Shown piece after piece: positions 18,850 to 28,847 of a DNA stretch of 64,000 bases. This stretch comes from Staphylococcus lloydii (GTDB lineage: Bacteria > Bacillota > Bacilli > Staphylococcales > Staphylococcaceae). The position numbers were made by a program, and so were the translations under genes. The stretch is from the NCBI RefSeq assembly GCF_015775975.1, contig NZ_CP064056.1:1612001-1676000 (forward strand). The letters are read 5' to 3'. The notes below the pieces were generated by a model, which did no database searches, was not told the DNA's origin, and was given only the letters and a program-made list of their open reading frames with translations. How positions within the stretch are numbered: position 1 is the first letter of the stretch; each line of letters begins with the position of its first letter.

Positions 18850-19182
18850 CTAATCTATTTGTTCTAGAGTGTTTATTGCTTCTAACACTTTTTCAGAATC
18901 ATTTATATGTTGTTTTATTTCTTCATACAATGCTTTTCTTTGCTCAAAGTTTTTATAAAGTCCTAGTTTAGTTTCATAATCTTCTACTAAGTCGCCAGTT
19001 CTTCTTATATTATCATAAACTGCTTGTCGACTCACTTCAAAAGTATCAGCAATCTCACTTAACGAATAATCTTCTAGATAAAATAATTGCAAATAGTTAC
19101 GTTGCTTTTCAGTTAATAGCGCTTGATAAAAATCAAACAAATAATTCATACGCAACGTTTTAACGAGATCATTTTGAGCCAT
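18850..19182 (-). CDS. ylxM: YlxM/p13-like DNA-binding protein of the SRP operon
   Basis: 110 residues. A sigma-70 region 4-like helix-turn-helix is visible ([23 protein letters not shown], about residues 39-61), with a helical C-terminus. The protein is found next to ffh in Firmicutes and is thought to modulate SRP. The start is the ATG at 19182 ([10 protein letters not shown]), with AGAGGG 8 bases upstream; an ATG six codons earlier lacks such a site. It overlaps ftsY by 14 bases. Confidence 0.93.
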   Translation of the reverse strand: MAQNDLVKTLRMNYLFDFYQALLTEKQRNYLQLFYLEDYSLSEIADTFEVSRQAVYDNIRRTGDLVEDYETKLGLYKNFEQRKALYEEIKQHINDSEKVLEAINTLEQID

Positions 19183-20392
19183 CTGTTGAGCCCTCTTCAT
19201 CTAATGTTGAACTTTCATCTGTAGCTTCTTCAGGAAGTTCATCCACATTTTCTTCAATCATATCGGCAAATAGTCCATAAACATAACTTTCTGGATTGAA
19301 TGGCTGTAAATCATCTAGTTTTTCGCCTAGTCCGACATATTTAACCGGAATATGCAATTCATTACGTATTGCTAAGACGATACCACCTTTAGCTGTACCA
19401 TCTAATTTAGTTAAAACGATACCTGTCACATTTGTTACGTCTTTAAATGAACTAGCTTGTGATAAAGCATTTTGTCCCGTCGTAGCATCTAAACATAATA
19501 ATACTTCATGCGGTGCATCAGGTATAGAACGGCCGATTACACGTTTTACTTTTTCTAATTCATTCATTAAATTAGATTTATTTTGTAATCTTCCCGCAGT
19601 ATCACAAATTAAAATATCTACACCTTTATTTTTAGCGGCATTGATAGCATCATACATTACTGCCGCTGGATCAGAACCTTCAGCTTGGCTTACTACTTCT
19701 ACACCAACACGTTCGCCCCAAACCTTAAGTTGTTCGATAGCTCCAGCTCTGAACGTATCACCTGCTGCTAGCATTACTTTTTTACCTTCAGATTGATAAC
19801 GATGTGCTAATTTACCAATTGTTGTCGTTTTACCAACACCGTTTACACCAACCATTAAAATAACGTTTAATCTATCGTCTTCTAGGTTCATTACTTCAGA
19901 ATGTTCGCTATCTTGGTGATAAATTTCTACAATTTTTTCGACGATAACTTCACGTAAATCAGCCGTTTCTTGAATATTTCTACGACGTGCTTCTTCACGT
20001 AATTCATCGACTAATTGCATTACAGTATTAAAACCAACATCGGCTGTAATTAACATTTCTTCTAATGCCTCGAAGAAATCCTCGTCAACTTTACGATATC
20101 TGGCAATTAAATTGTTTAACTGTTCTTGGAAATTTTGACGTGATTTTTCTAAACCGGCTTTGAATTTCGCACCTAATTGTTGTGCTTCAATTTCTTCAAA
20201 GTCTTCGATGGAAATCATACCATCTTCATCAAAATCTGCCTCTTTTAATTTTTTCGGTTTCTTTTTAGGTTGTTCTTCTGTCGATTCAACTTCGCTTTCG
20301 TCTGTCAAAGTATTATCGAGTTGATTTTGTTCTTGTTCTTCTTGTTGCTCCGCCCCAGAGAATTTATTTTTTAAGCGTTTGAAAAAACTCAT
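19169..20392 (-). CDS. ftsY: SRP receptor FtsY
   Basis: 407 residues. An acidic, Glu/Gln-rich N-terminal A domain (about residues 10-70) precedes the NG domain with [22 protein letters not shown] and [10 protein letters not shown]. FtsY docks SRP-ribosome complexes at the translocon. Its start overlaps the smc stop in ATGA, indicating coupling. Confidence 0.97.
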   Translation of the reverse strand: MSFFKRLKNKFSGAEQQEEQEQNQLDNTLTDESEVESTEEQPKKKPKKLKEADFDEDGMISIEDFEEIEAQQLGAKFKAGLEKSRQNFQEQLNNLIARYRKVDEDFFEALEEMLITADVGFNTVMQLVDELREEARRRNIQETADLREVIVEKIVEIYHQDSEHSEVMNLEDDRLNVILMVGVNGVGKTTTIGKLAHRYQSEGKKVMLAAGDTFRAGAIEQLKVWGERVGVEVVSQAEGSDPAAVMYDAINAAKNKGVDILICDTAGRLQNKSNLMNELEKVKRVIGRSIPDAPHEVLLCLDATTGQNALSQASSFKDVTNVTGIVLTKLDGTAKGGIVLAIRNELHIPVKYVGLGEKLDDLQPFNPESYVYGLFADMIEENVDELPEEATDESSTLDEEGSTDGSK

Positions 20393-23300
20393 GCTTGTTC
20401 CTCCTTCATTACTTCGTCAATCGTATTTAAGTTCACACTCACAAGTTTAGATACTCCTGATTCTTGCATTGTAACACCATATAGTCTATCTGAATATTCC
20501 ATCGTACCTTTTCTATGTGTTATGACTATAAACTGAGTTTGATCGGATAAATTATTTAAATAATTAGCATATCTAATAACGTTTGCTTCATCGAGTGCCG
20601 CTTCTACTTCGTCTAGTATTACAAATGGAGCAGAACGAACTTTTAATATTGCAAATAGCAACGCAATCGCACTTAGTGCCCTTTCGCCACCACTTAATAA
20701 TGATAAGTTTTGCAGCTTTTTACCTGGTGGTTGCACTATAATATCAACCCCTGCAGATAAATAATCATCATCAGTTAAGCGTAACTCTGCTTGTCCTCCA
20801 CCAAATAAGGTTTTAAATACTTCAGTAAAATGCCCTTGTACAGCATGGAAGGTTTCTTTAAAACGATCTTTTACTTCTTGGTCCATTTCATCAATAATTT
20901 GTTCTAAAGTCATCTTAGCCTCTCTTAAATCTGTGCGTTGTTCATTTAAGAAAGTATATCGTTCGTTGATTTCTTCAAATTGTTCGATTGCATTTAGATT
21001 AACTGGTCCAAGTTCTTCAATAGACATTTTCGTTAATTTAACTTTTTTACGTAACGTATCTATGTCTTCATCTAATTCGTATAAATCTTTCGCACGTTCA
21101 AAAGTTAAATGATACGTTTCACTTAAATGATCGATTGCATGATTAATTAATACATCAAGTCTAGATTGTTCTGATTTTATATCTTGATAGCTATTTTCTA
21201 TAGATAAGATATCTCTATGTGCTTCTTGTAATAATGCATCTGTTTCTTCTACCGTTTCATTTAACTGACTTCGTTGTTCTTTTATTTCGGCTAGCTTAAC
21301 AGTTAACTTTTCTTTCTCTGCTTTACTATCGTCGATATTTTGTTGAACGTTATCAAACGCTTTTTGACCTGTCATATCTTCAGAATTAAAGAAATTAATC
21401 TGTTCTTCGATTTTTTGTTGTTGCTCAGTTGTTGAAGTAAGTTGTTTATTTAAACGTTCTTCTTCTTGACGTTGACTCTTCAATCTTTCTTTAACTACTG
21501 CTAAATCAGATTGTTTTTGATGTAATTGTTGTTGTGTTTGCGTAGTATTTTCTTTACCCTCTTTTGACAATTTAGTATACACATCAATATCTTTCTCTAA
21601 TTGTTGTAAAGCGGATTGAATTTCTGCTAATTTTTGCTTTTTATCTTCTAAAGTTTGGCGACTCGTTTCACTTTGGTAACCATCATTTTTCTCAAATTCA
21701 AATTCTTCATGTTCATTTTTTAGATGACTTTCACTTTTACGCAATTTATCTAATTCTAGCTCATACTCGTGAACGATTTGTTTCACCTTATTATACTGCT
21801 GGCTCAAATCAAAATAAGATTCGCTTAAGCTATCTGATTTTTCTTTTAAAGATTTATATTCTTGTTCAAAATTAACTGTCTGTCTTTGATAGTCTTCCAG
21901 TTGTTTGCGCATTGAATTAAGTTCATCTTTTTGGGCTAAAATACTCTTCGTTTTTCTGTCGCCACCACCTGTCATAGATCCGCCAGGGTTAACAATATCA
22001 CCATCTAAAGTGACAATTCTCGTACGATAACGTATGACTCTTGCTAATTCATTAGCGTGTTTTAAATCATCCACTATAATTGTGTTGCCTAATAAGTTTT
22101 GAATGACTTTTTGATATTTATCATTTGTTTCCACGCCTTCTGCAGCAATCGTTACGAAACCATCAGACTCTTGTGCTGCTTTACGAATATCCATTCCTAA
22201 TTGTCGTGATTGCACAACATTTAACGGTAAAAACGTCGCACGTCCTAAACCATTTTGTTTTAAGTATTGAATCGCAGCACGTCCATCTTTTTCAGTATCT
22301 ACGATGACATGTTGTAATGAAGCACCTAACGCAGTTTCAATAGCCTTTGTTAAATTTGAAGGTACTTGAATAATTTCAGCAACCGCACCATGAATACCAG
22401 ATAATTTTTGTTCCTTAGCCTTCAAAATATGCTTTACGCCATTGAAGAAATAACTATAGTCTTCCTGTTGCGTTGCTATGCTATCAATTCGAGATTTTAA
22501 CTTTTCGTTATATCTGTATGCTTGGTGTAATTTATCTTCATATTCAGTTTGTTGTTGTTTAGTTGCAGTTAATTGCTTTTCACAAGACTTTAACTCTTTA
22601 TCTAGATTATTTAATTCACGTTGTTTTTTGTCATATTGTTGTTGCTTATCGTTAATTTCACTCTGTAACGCTTTTAATTGATTATAGGCTTCAATTAACC
22701 TGGAGTCTAATCTAGATTGCTTGCTTTCATTTTCTTGAATCGTATGTTCTAAAAAGCGAATATCATTATTTACATCAGATTGTTCTGATATCAATGCATA
22801 ATATTCATCTCTAATAGCTTCTAGTTTTTCATCATGTTGTTCATCAGAAACATAAAGTTGCGATTCGATTTGTTCGATTTCTTTAGTTAATTGTTGTTGC
22901 TGCTTACTTAATGCTGTACGTTGCTCTTTTGCTTTTGCAAGTTCTTGTTGTAACTGTTCAATTTGTTCTGCTATATTTTCTTGTTCTTCTTCAAAACGCG
23001 CATTTGTTTCAGATTGATTTTTTTTACGTTCTTCTAAAACATTGAGTTGCCCCGTATATTTTTCAACTTCTTCTGTCGCTTTCACTAATTTATAGTTAAG
23101 CGATTCTATTGTGTCGTCTAATTGCTGGCGTTCAGCCTTATACTTGGTAATCGCATTTGAATGTTGAACTTTTTGTGCTTCTTTTGTCTCTTGCTGACTT
23201 TTGAGGTTATTTAAATTATTATCTAATCTATTAATGTTGTCATTATATTGCTTAATGTCGTGTACAGTAACAAGTACATCACTTTTTTCCATTTCTTTAG

Positions 23301-23958
23301 ACAAATGTTTATATTCTTTTGCAATGGCTGCTTCTTCTCTAAGTGGTTCTACACGTCCTTCTAAGTCGTATAATATATCTTCAACTCTAGTTAGATTATC
23401 TTCTGTTTGATCTAGCTTTTGCACCGATGCAGTTTTACGTTTTTTATATTTTAATACGCCTGCAGATTCTTCTAGTATTTGTCTTCTATCAATCGGTTTT
23501 GCATTAAGAATTTCATCCACTCTACCTTGAGAAATAATACTAAAAGCTTCTTTGCCTAAACCAGAATCTAAAAATAAATCTACTATATCTTTTAAACGCG
23601 CTTTGTCATTATTTAAATAATACTCGCTATCGCCGTTTCTATATAGACGACGCGTCACGACAACTTCTTGCTCGTCAATTTGTAGTTTGCCAGATTTATT
23701 ATCCAATTTAAGTTTAACTTCGGCATAATTTTGAGCTTTACGATGTTCAGCACCTGAAAATATAATATCTTCCATTTTAGCGCCACGTAAAGATTTGGCA
23801 GATTGCTCTCCTAATACCCATTTGATGGCATCAGTTATATTACTTTTTCCACTACCGTTTGGACCTACAATCGCCGTTACACCTTTGTCAAAATGTACAC
23901 TCGTATGTTCAGCGAATGACTTAAAACCAAACGTATCTATCGATTTTAAATATACCAT
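20389..23958 (-). CDS. smc: Chromosome partition protein Smc
   Basis: 1189 residues, full length. The ABC head is split: Walker A GPNGSGKSN at 32-40 near the N-terminus, and the LSGGERALSAIALLFAIL signature plus FVILDEVEAALDEANV Walker B near the C-terminus. Two long coiled-coil arms flank a hinge that includes GRATFLPL and GGSMTGGGDRK. Smc compacts and segregates chromosomes with ScpA/ScpB. It lies between rnc and ftsY, as in S. aureus. Confidence 0.98.
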   Translation of the reverse strand: MVYLKSIDTFGFKSFAEHTSVHFDKGVTAIVGPNGSGKSNITDAIKWVLGEQSAKSLRGAKMEDIIFSGAEHRKAQNYAEVKLKLDNKSGKLQIDEQEVVVTRRLYRNGDSEYYLNNDKARLKDIVDLFLDSGLGKEAFSIISQGRVDEILNAKPIDRRQILEESAGVLKYKKRKTASVQKLDQTEDNLTRVEDILYDLEGRVEPLREEAAIAKEYKHLSKEMEKSDVLVTVHDIKQYNDNINRLDNNLNNLKSQQETKEAQKVQHSNAITKYKAERQQLDDTIESLNYKLVKATEEVEKYTGQLNVLEERKKNQSETNARFEEEQENIAEQIEQLQQELAKAKEQRTALSKQQQQLTKEIEQIESQLYVSDEQHDEKLEAIRDEYYALISEQSDVNNDIRFLEHTIQENESKQSRLDSRLIEAYNQLKALQSEINDKQQQYDKKQRELNNLDKELKSCEKQLTATKQQQTEYEDKLHQAYRYNEKLKSRIDSIATQQEDYSYFFNGVKHILKAKEQKLSGIHGAVAEIIQVPSNLTKAIETALGASLQHVIVDTEKDGRAAIQYLKQNGLGRATFLPLNVVQSRQLGMDIRKAAQESDGFVTIAAEGVETNDKYQKVIQNLLGNTIIVDDLKHANELARVIRYRTRIVTLDGDIVNPGGSMTGGGDRKTKSILAQKDELNSMRKQLEDYQRQTVNFEQEYKSLKEKSDSLSESYFDLSQQYNKVKQIVHEYELELDKLRKSESHLKNEHEEFEFEKNDGYQSETSRQTLEDKKQKLAEIQSALQQLEKDIDVYTKLSKEGKENTTQTQQQLHQKQSDLAVVKERLKSQRQEEERLNKQLTSTTEQQQKIEEQINFFNSEDMTGQKAFDNVQQNIDDSKAEKEKLTVKLAEIKEQRSQLNETVEETDALLQEAHRDILSIENSYQDIKSEQSRLDVLINHAIDHLSETYHLTFERAKDLYELDEDIDTLRKKVKLTKMSIEELGPVNLNAIEQFEEINERYTFLNEQRTDLREAKMTLEQIIDEMDQEVKDRFKETFHAVQGHFTEVFKTLFGGGQAELRLTDDDYLSAGVDIIVQPPGKKLQNLSLLSGGERALSAIALLFAILKVRSAPFVILDEVEAALDEANVIRYANYLNNLSDQTQFIVITHRKGTMEYSDRLYGVTMQESGVSKLVSVNLNTIDEVMKEEQA

Positions 23959-24039
23959 GCTATTCTCCTTAATACATTACCAACTCTACATAAGCGTCTT
24001 GACCTATTTGCGCTAAGTAATTGTATCTATTTAAACATC

Positions 24040-24771
24040 TTAAACTTTAGTTACCATCGTTTTGTAGGCACTTTCAGCTGCCTTTTGTTCAGATTCTTTT
24101 TTAGTTTTACCCTTACCTTCAGCTATAGCTGTATTTTCTAAAATTACTTCTGAAGTAAATAACCGATGATGCGCCGGACCTTCTTCTTTGATTAGGCGAT
24201 AAGTTACATCACCTTTATTTTGTTGGTGTACAAATTCCTGAAATTGCGTTTTGAAATCGATAACGCCATCAAGTTCATCATCTTCAGCAAATGGAAAAAT
24301 GACGTTCTGCGCAAAATACCATACAGATTCTAATCCTTGATCTAAATATAGAGCACCTACAAATGCTTCAAAAGCATCCGAAACTAATGAAGGTCTCGTA
24401 CGTCCACCTGTTTTCTCTTCACCTTTACCGAGTAAAATTAATTCATTTAATTGTATTTTATTGGCAAATATTACAAGTGAGGGTTCACAAACTATTGTTG
24501 CACGCATTTTTGTCAGATTACCTTCTGGTAAGTCGGGATATTTATCAAATAAGTAGCGTGAAACCGTCAATTCTAATACCGCATCTCCTAAAAATTCTAA
24601 TCGTTCATTATGGTCCAAACGATTCATATTAAAATCATTAATAAAACTTGAATGAGAAAACGCTTGTTGATACAACTCAACATTGTTATACGTTAAGTTT
24701 AATTGTTCCATCTTTTGTGCAAACCTATCTTTGAAGTCATTAATTATTTCTATCTTTTTGTTGTTGGTCAA
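24040..24771 (-). CDS. rnc: Ribonuclease III
   Basis: 243 residues. The catalytic domain carries [22 protein letters not shown] and a second acidic motif [14 protein letters not shown]; a double-stranded RNA-binding domain follows ([12 protein letters not shown]..., [19 protein letters not shown]). It cuts rRNA precursors and sense/antisense duplexes. The start is TTG at 24771-24769, which matches the length of the S. aureus protein; the upstream site is AGGAAAGG. Confidence 0.96.
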   Translation of the reverse strand: MTNNKKIEIINDFKDRFAQKMEQLNLTYNNVELYQQAFSHSSFINDFNMNRLDHNERLEFLGDAVLELTVSRYLFDKYPDLPEGNLTKMRATIVCEPSLVIFANKIQLNELILLGKGEEKTGGRTRPSLVSDAFEAFVGALYLDQGLESVWYFAQNVIFPFAEDDELDGVIDFKTQFQEFVHQQNKGDVTYRLIKEEGPAHHRLFTSEVILENTAIAEGKGKTKKESEQKAAESAYKTMVTKV

Positions 24772-24904
24772 TACCTTTCCTCCTAAACTTCGTAAACTTA
24801 GTCATACATATATAATTTTACGTTAAAACAAGGAAAAACTAAAGGAAAAACCTATAGTATTTCTGTATCATATTTAGTTGTTTACCATCACAATTTAAAG
24901 TCAA

Positions 24905-24940
24905 TAAAAAATCTGAACCGAAAGAAACGGTCCAGATTTT
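24905..24940 (-). terminator. Terminator after acpP
   Basis: On the minus strand AAATCTGGACCG and CGGTTCAGATTT pair with one mismatch around a 7-base loop, followed by a T-run. It separates the fatty acid genes from rnc. Confidence 0.88.
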
Positions 24941-24946
24941 GATTTA

Positions 24947-25180
24947 TTATTTTTCAAGGCTGTTAATGAAGTTAACAGCATCACCAACAGTGTTGATTTT
25001 TTCAGCTTCTTCATCAGGAATTTCAGTACCAAATTCGTCTTCTAATTCCATTACTAATTCAGCGATATCAAGTGAGTCAGCACCTAAATCGTCTTTAAAT
25101 GATGCGTCAGCAGTTACTTTATCTGCATCAACACCTAATCGATCAACGATGATATCTTTTACTTTATCGAAGTTTTCCAC
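24947..25180 (-). CDS. acpP: Acyl carrier protein
   Basis: 77 residues, acidic. The phosphopantetheine attachment serine is Ser36 in [13 protein letters not shown]. It carries acyl chains for FabD, FabG and PlsX, whose genes lie upstream. The start codon is GTG at 25180-25178 with GGAGG upstream. It has its own promoter, consistent with the high amounts of ACP cells need. Confidence 0.98.
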   Translation of the reverse strand: MENFDKVKDIIVDRLGVDADKVTADASFKDDLGADSLDIAELVMELEDEFGTEIPDEEAEKINTVGDAVNFINSLEK

Positions 25181-25306
25181 GTCGATTCACCTCCTTTAAA
25201 AAGAATATACATAGACTTTATCATTTTCCCATTTTATGAGGTGAAATACAAGCGTTATTTCACCCTATTTGTAGTTAAATTTCAGAAAATTATGTGGCTA
25301 AGTCGT

Positions 25307-25335
25307 ATTATAAAGGCAACTATTATTTTTAACAA
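25307..25335 (-). promoter_or_regulatory. SigA-type promoter of acpP
   Basis: Minus strand -35 TTGTTA (25335-25330), 17-base spacer, -10 TATAAT (25312-25307). The -35 lies in the loop of a 9-bp inverted repeat (ACTATTATT/AATAATAGT). It gives acpP extra transcription beyond the fapR operon. Confidence 0.65.
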
Positions 25336-25351
25336 TAATAGTTCTGCATAC

Positions 25352-26092
25352 TTACATGTACATACCGCCATTTACGTGAATTGTTTGGCCTGTGATGTAT
25401 TTAGCTTTATCTGAAGCCAAGAATGCAACAGTATTAGCAATATCAGTATCATCACCAAATCTTGACAGTGGGATTTGATCTAACATTTGTGATTTCAATT
25501 CTTCGCTTAAAGCGTCAGTCATATCTGAAACGATAAATCCAGGCGCTACAGCATTAACAGTAATGTTTCTAGAAGCTAATTCACGTGCGCTCGATTTAGT
25601 TAAACCAATTACGCCTGCTTTTGTTGCTACATAGTTAGCTTGTCCAGGATTACCTACTGCACCTACAACGCTCGATAAGTTAATGATTGAACCACTTTTT
25701 TGACGTAGCATTTGTGGCGTTACTTTTTGAATACAATTAAAGACACCTTTTAAGTTTGTATCGATGACATCGTCCCATTCTGATTCTTTCATACGCATTA
25801 ATAAATTATCACGTGTAATACCCGCATTATTTACTAAAACATCAACTGAACCAAACTGATTCACAACTTCTTTAATCATAGCTTTAACTTCATTACCATC
25901 TGCTACGTTAGCTTGAATTGCAAAACTTTCTACATTTTTTGCTTTAATTTCTTCTACAACTGCTTCTGCTTTTTCTTTACTTCCTGCGTAGTTAACCGCT
26001 ACATTGTAGCCTTCTTCTGCTAATTGTAGCGCTATACTACGTCCAATTCCTCTTGAAGCACCAGTTACTAATGCACTTTTAGTCATTTTCAT
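25352..26092 (-). CDS. fabG: 3-oxoacyl-[acyl-carrier-protein] reductase FabG
   Basis: 246 residues (244 if the second ATG is used; AAAGGATGG suits either). It reduces beta-ketoacyl-ACP with NADPH. A short-chain dehydrogenase fold with [12 protein letters not shown], catalytic Ser (LSSVVG), and YxxxK in NYVATKAG. It overlaps fabD by 14 bases, consistent with coupled translation. Confidence 0.97.
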   Translation of the reverse strand: MKMTKSALVTGASRGIGRSIALQLAEEGYNVAVNYAGSKEKAEAVVEEIKAKNVESFAIQANVADGNEVKAMIKEVVNQFGSVDVLVNNAGITRDNLLMRMKESEWDDVIDTNLKGVFNCIQKVTPQMLRQKSGSIINLSSVVGAVGNPGQANYVATKAGVIGLTKSSARELASRNITVNAVAPGFIVSDMTDALSEELKSQMLDQIPLSRFGDDTDIANTVAFLASDKAKYITGQTIHVNGGMYM

Positions 26093-27005
26093 TCCATCCT
26101 TTTAAATCTTCAATAGTTTGAATTGAAGTTAATTTTACGTCTCTATTGATTTTTTTAATCAATCCAGATAATACTTTACCTGGTCCAACTTCGATAAAGT
26201 GATCAACACCTTGCTCAATTAACCATTCCGTTGATTGAATAAATTGTACAGGTGAATATAGTTGCTTAATCATGTTTTGTTTTATTACTGCACTATCAGT
26301 CTCTGGTTGAGCGTCAACGTTTTGAATGACTGGGAATTGTGCATCGTGCCATTCAAATTGATCAATATATTGAGCAAATTGATCTTCTATTACTTGCATC
26401 ATTGATGAATGGAAAGGTCCAGATACAGATAATGGCATAACACGTTTAGCACCTAATGATTTACCTTCTTCTGCAAGTTTGTCTATTAACGTTTTATGTC
26501 CAGACACAACGATTTGTCCTGGTGCATTAATATTTGCAGGTTCGATAATTTCATCATCAGTAGATAATTTTTTACAAATATCATCTACTTCGTCGTAGTC
26601 CAATCCAAGTACAGCAGCCATGCTACCGACTCCGTTTGGAAATGCTTCGGCCATAAGTTGACCGCGTTTTCTTACAATTTTCACTGCATCTTCAAATTTT
26701 AATACACCGCTCGCTACCAAACTTGAATATTCGCCAAGGCTATGCCCCATAGTATAATCCGCATTCAGATTTTCTAACGCCTCATATAAAGCGACACTAT
26801 GTGTTAGTAAAGCTGGTTGTGTATTTTCTGTTTGTCCTAACTTGTCTTCGCTATCAGTAAACATTGTCTCTAAAATATCAAAGTCTAGTTGTTTTGCGGC
26901 TTGATCCAATACCTCTGATGCATTGCTATCAACGTTATATAAATCATGTGCCATGCCTACTTTTTGTGACCCTTGTCCTGGGAAAATTACAGCTGTTTTA
27001 CCCAT
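26079..27005 (-). CDS. fabD: Malonyl-CoA:ACP transacylase FabD
   Basis: 308 residues from the ATG at 27005 ([14 protein letters not shown]). FabD moves malonyl from CoA to ACP. The active-site serine is in [11 protein letters not shown] and the catalytic His in SGPFHSSMM. Four codons of open frame extend upstream but overlap plsX; the ATG, one base after the plsX stop, is the natural start. Confidence 0.96.
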   Translation of the reverse strand: MGKTAVIFPGQGSQKVGMAHDLYNVDSNASEVLDQAAKQLDFDILETMFTDSEDKLGQTENTQPALLTHSVALYEALENLNADYTMGHSLGEYSSLVASGVLKFEDAVKIVRKRGQLMAEAFPNGVGSMAAVLGLDYDEVDDICKKLSTDDEIIEPANINAPGQIVVSGHKTLIDKLAEEGKSLGAKRVMPLSVSGPFHSSMMQVIEDQFAQYIDQFEWHDAQFPVIQNVDAQPETDSAVIKQNMIKQLYSPVQFIQSTEWLIEQGVDHFIEVGPGKVLSGLIKKINRDVKLTSIQTIEDLKGWNEND

Positions 27006-27006
27006 T

Positions 27007-27984
27007 TTATTCACCAACCGTTTCTCTCATAGTTTTAACAATTTCTTGTTCTCCGGCAATTTTAGCCTGTCTAATTGCAGAGTAAAATGCTTTAGCGCTT
27101 GAACTACCATGTGCTTTTACTACGATGCCGTCTAATCCAAGTAATACCGAACCACCATATTCTGCGTAGTCCATTTTACGTGTTAAACCTTGTAAATCTT
27201 TGCGTAATACTAAAGCAGCCATTTTGTTTTTGAAACTACTTAGTAGTGTTTCTTTAAACATTTTTCCAAAAGCTTTAGCTACACCTTCAAGGTTTTTTAA
27301 TATCATATTACCAGTGTATCCATCTGTAACGATAACATCAGCAGCATCTTCCATTAAACCTTTAGCTTCGACATTACCATTAAATTTAAAGTCATTTTGT
27401 TCTTCCATTAAATTAAATGCCTTTTTAGTTAAAGCATTACCTTTTGCTGCCTCTGTTCCAATATTTAATAGACCCACAGAAGGTTGTTCAATGCCACGAA
27501 TTTTTTGAGCATAAATGTTTCCTAATTGGGCATATTGTAATAAATGTTCAGCTTTAGCATCAGCATTAGCACCAACATCCATAAAGACGAAACCTTTACC
27601 AGAAGTTGTCGGTAACGTAACGACTAACGCTGGTCTAGAAACACCACTAATACGTCCAACAATAAATAAACCAGCTGACATTAATGCGCCTGTATTACCT
27701 GCTGAGACACAACCGTCTGCCTCGCCTGATTTTACAGCTTCAGCCATACGGACCATAGAACTATCTTTCTTTCTCTTTATTGCTCTTACTGGTTCATCGT
27801 CCATTGTAATTTCTTCAGCACAATGTCTAACTTCAACACGTTCGTGGTTTAAATTACATTGATCTTTATCACCAAATAATATAATCTCTAAATCTTTAAA
27901 ATCATTAACTGCTTTTTCTACAGCTTCAAGTACAATTTGAGGTGCATCGTCCCCACCCATCATATCAATTGCAATTTTAACCAT
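27007..27984 (-). CDS. plsX: Phosphate acyltransferase PlsX
   Basis: 325 residues. PlsX makes acyl-phosphate from acyl-ACP for PlsY, the first step of membrane phospholipid synthesis. Conserved [22 protein letters not shown] at the N-terminus (shown in two parts of the family motif), [12 protein letters not shown], and [17 protein letters not shown] are typical. It overlaps fapR by 8 bases. Confidence 0.97.
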   Translation of the reverse strand: MVKIAIDMMGGDDAPQIVLEAVEKAVNDFKDLEIILFGDKDQCNLNHERVEVRHCAEEITMDDEPVRAIKRKKDSSMVRMAEAVKSGEADGCVSAGNTGALMSAGLFIVGRISGVSRPALVVTLPTTSGKGFVFMDVGANADAKAEHLLQYAQLGNIYAQKIRGIEQPSVGLLNIGTEAAKGNALTKKAFNLMEEQNDFKFNGNVEAKGLMEDAADVIVTDGYTGNMILKNLEGVAKAFGKMFKETLLSSFKNKMAALVLRKDLQGLTRKMDYAEYGGSVLLGLDGIVVKAHGSSSAKAFYSAIRQAKIAGEQEIVKTMRETVGE

Positions 27985-28546
27985 TTATTTCATCCTCACT
28001 TGTATAATACATTTTGAAAGTGCCACCAAAAACTTGTTGTTCTTTAACGAATGATTTCACTTCAATAATATAATATTTTTCTTTATATGCTACAACTTGT
28101 GCTTCTGCAGTTACGATATCATTTAATTTGACTGTTTTTATAAATTTAATATTACTCTCTTTTGTTAAAACGACTGGTTTATGTATTAAAGCTACACATA
28201 GTGAATTGGCTTGAGCAAATAGGACATGTCCTCTAGCAATTAAATTACGAGAAAAAACTGAATCTTCTCCTATATTAATTATAGAAACTGCATGTTTATC
28301 TGGCTCAACGTTTATAACGTCACCAATGATTTCGCTCCCATCAATCGAACGAATTCTATCATGATTTTCTTTAGCAACATTTTTTATTCGTTTGCGTAAT
28401 TCTGGAATATTCAAGTTTGTGCGATCTAAACGTATTGTTTGAATACTTACATCAAACTTTTCACTTAAATCCAAATCAGTAATGAAGGGATTTCGTTCTA
28501 TTTCTTTTTTAATTGAGTTTCGTCTTGCTTGCTTTTTTAATTTCAC
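27977..28546 (-). CDS. fapR: Fatty acid and phospholipid biosynthesis repressor FapR
   Basis: 189 residues. An N-terminal DeoR-like helix-turn-helix ([22 protein letters not shown]) is joined to a hot-dog thioesterase-like fold that binds malonyl-CoA ([21 protein letters not shown]). Malonyl-CoA releases it from DNA. The start is GTG at 28546-28544, with AAGGAGGG upstream. It leads the fapR-plsX-fabD-fabG operon and has a clear FapR operator in its own leader. Confidence 0.96.
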   Translation of the reverse strand: MKLKKQARRNSIKKEIERNPFITDLDLSEKFDVSIQTIRLDRTNLNIPELRKRIKNVAKENHDRIRSIDGSEIIGDVINVEPDKHAVSIINIGEDSVFSRNLIARGHVLFAQANSLCVALIHKPVVLTKESNIKFIKTVKLNDIVTAEAQVVAYKEKYYIIEVKSFVKEQQVFGGTFKMYYTSEDEING

Positions 28547-28567
28547 AAAAGCCCTCCTTAATGATTT

Positions 28568-28584
28568 TTAGTACCAAGTCTTAA
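28568..28584. promoter_or_regulatory. FapR operator
   Basis: TTAGTACCAAGTCTTAA matches the Bacillus/Staphylococcus FapR site (TTAGTACCT then AGTCTTAA type) very closely. It lies between the predicted start of transcription and the fapR ribosome binding site, where the autoregulatory site lies in B. subtilis. Confidence 0.9.
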
Positions 28585-28597
28585 ACATTCCTAACAT

Positions 28598-28627
28598 ATC
28601 ATAACACTTTCTATTTTAATTGCTCAA
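28598..28627 (-). promoter_or_regulatory. SigA-type promoter of the fapR operon
   Basis: Minus strand -35 TTGAGC (28627-28622), 18-base spacer, -10 TATGAT (28603-28598). The FapR operator begins about 14 bases downstream of the -10 box. Confidence 0.65.
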
Positions 28628-28748
28628 CAATTATGTGATTTATTTGTTTCGCTCGCTTCTTTAAACCTTTGAGTATTTATATTTTAACAATACTTCGTAA
28701 ATTTATAATTAATAATAATTACTTTTCAATTACATATTCAATTTATTA

Positions 28749-28777
28749 TTGTGAATATTATTTAAAATATGTATAAT
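28749..28777 (+). promoter_or_regulatory. Promoter of the metalloprotease gene
   Basis: -35 TTGTGA (28749-28754), 17-base spacer, -10 TATAAT (28772-28777), about 70 bases before the ATG. The surrounding 300-base gap is very A/T-rich and otherwise holds only the divergent fapR promoter and operator. Confidence 0.7.
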
Positions 28778-28847
28778 TTAATTAATTTAATGACAACTAT
28801 TATGTATTGCCAAACACACACATTTTTTCTATTTCAAGGGGGACATT

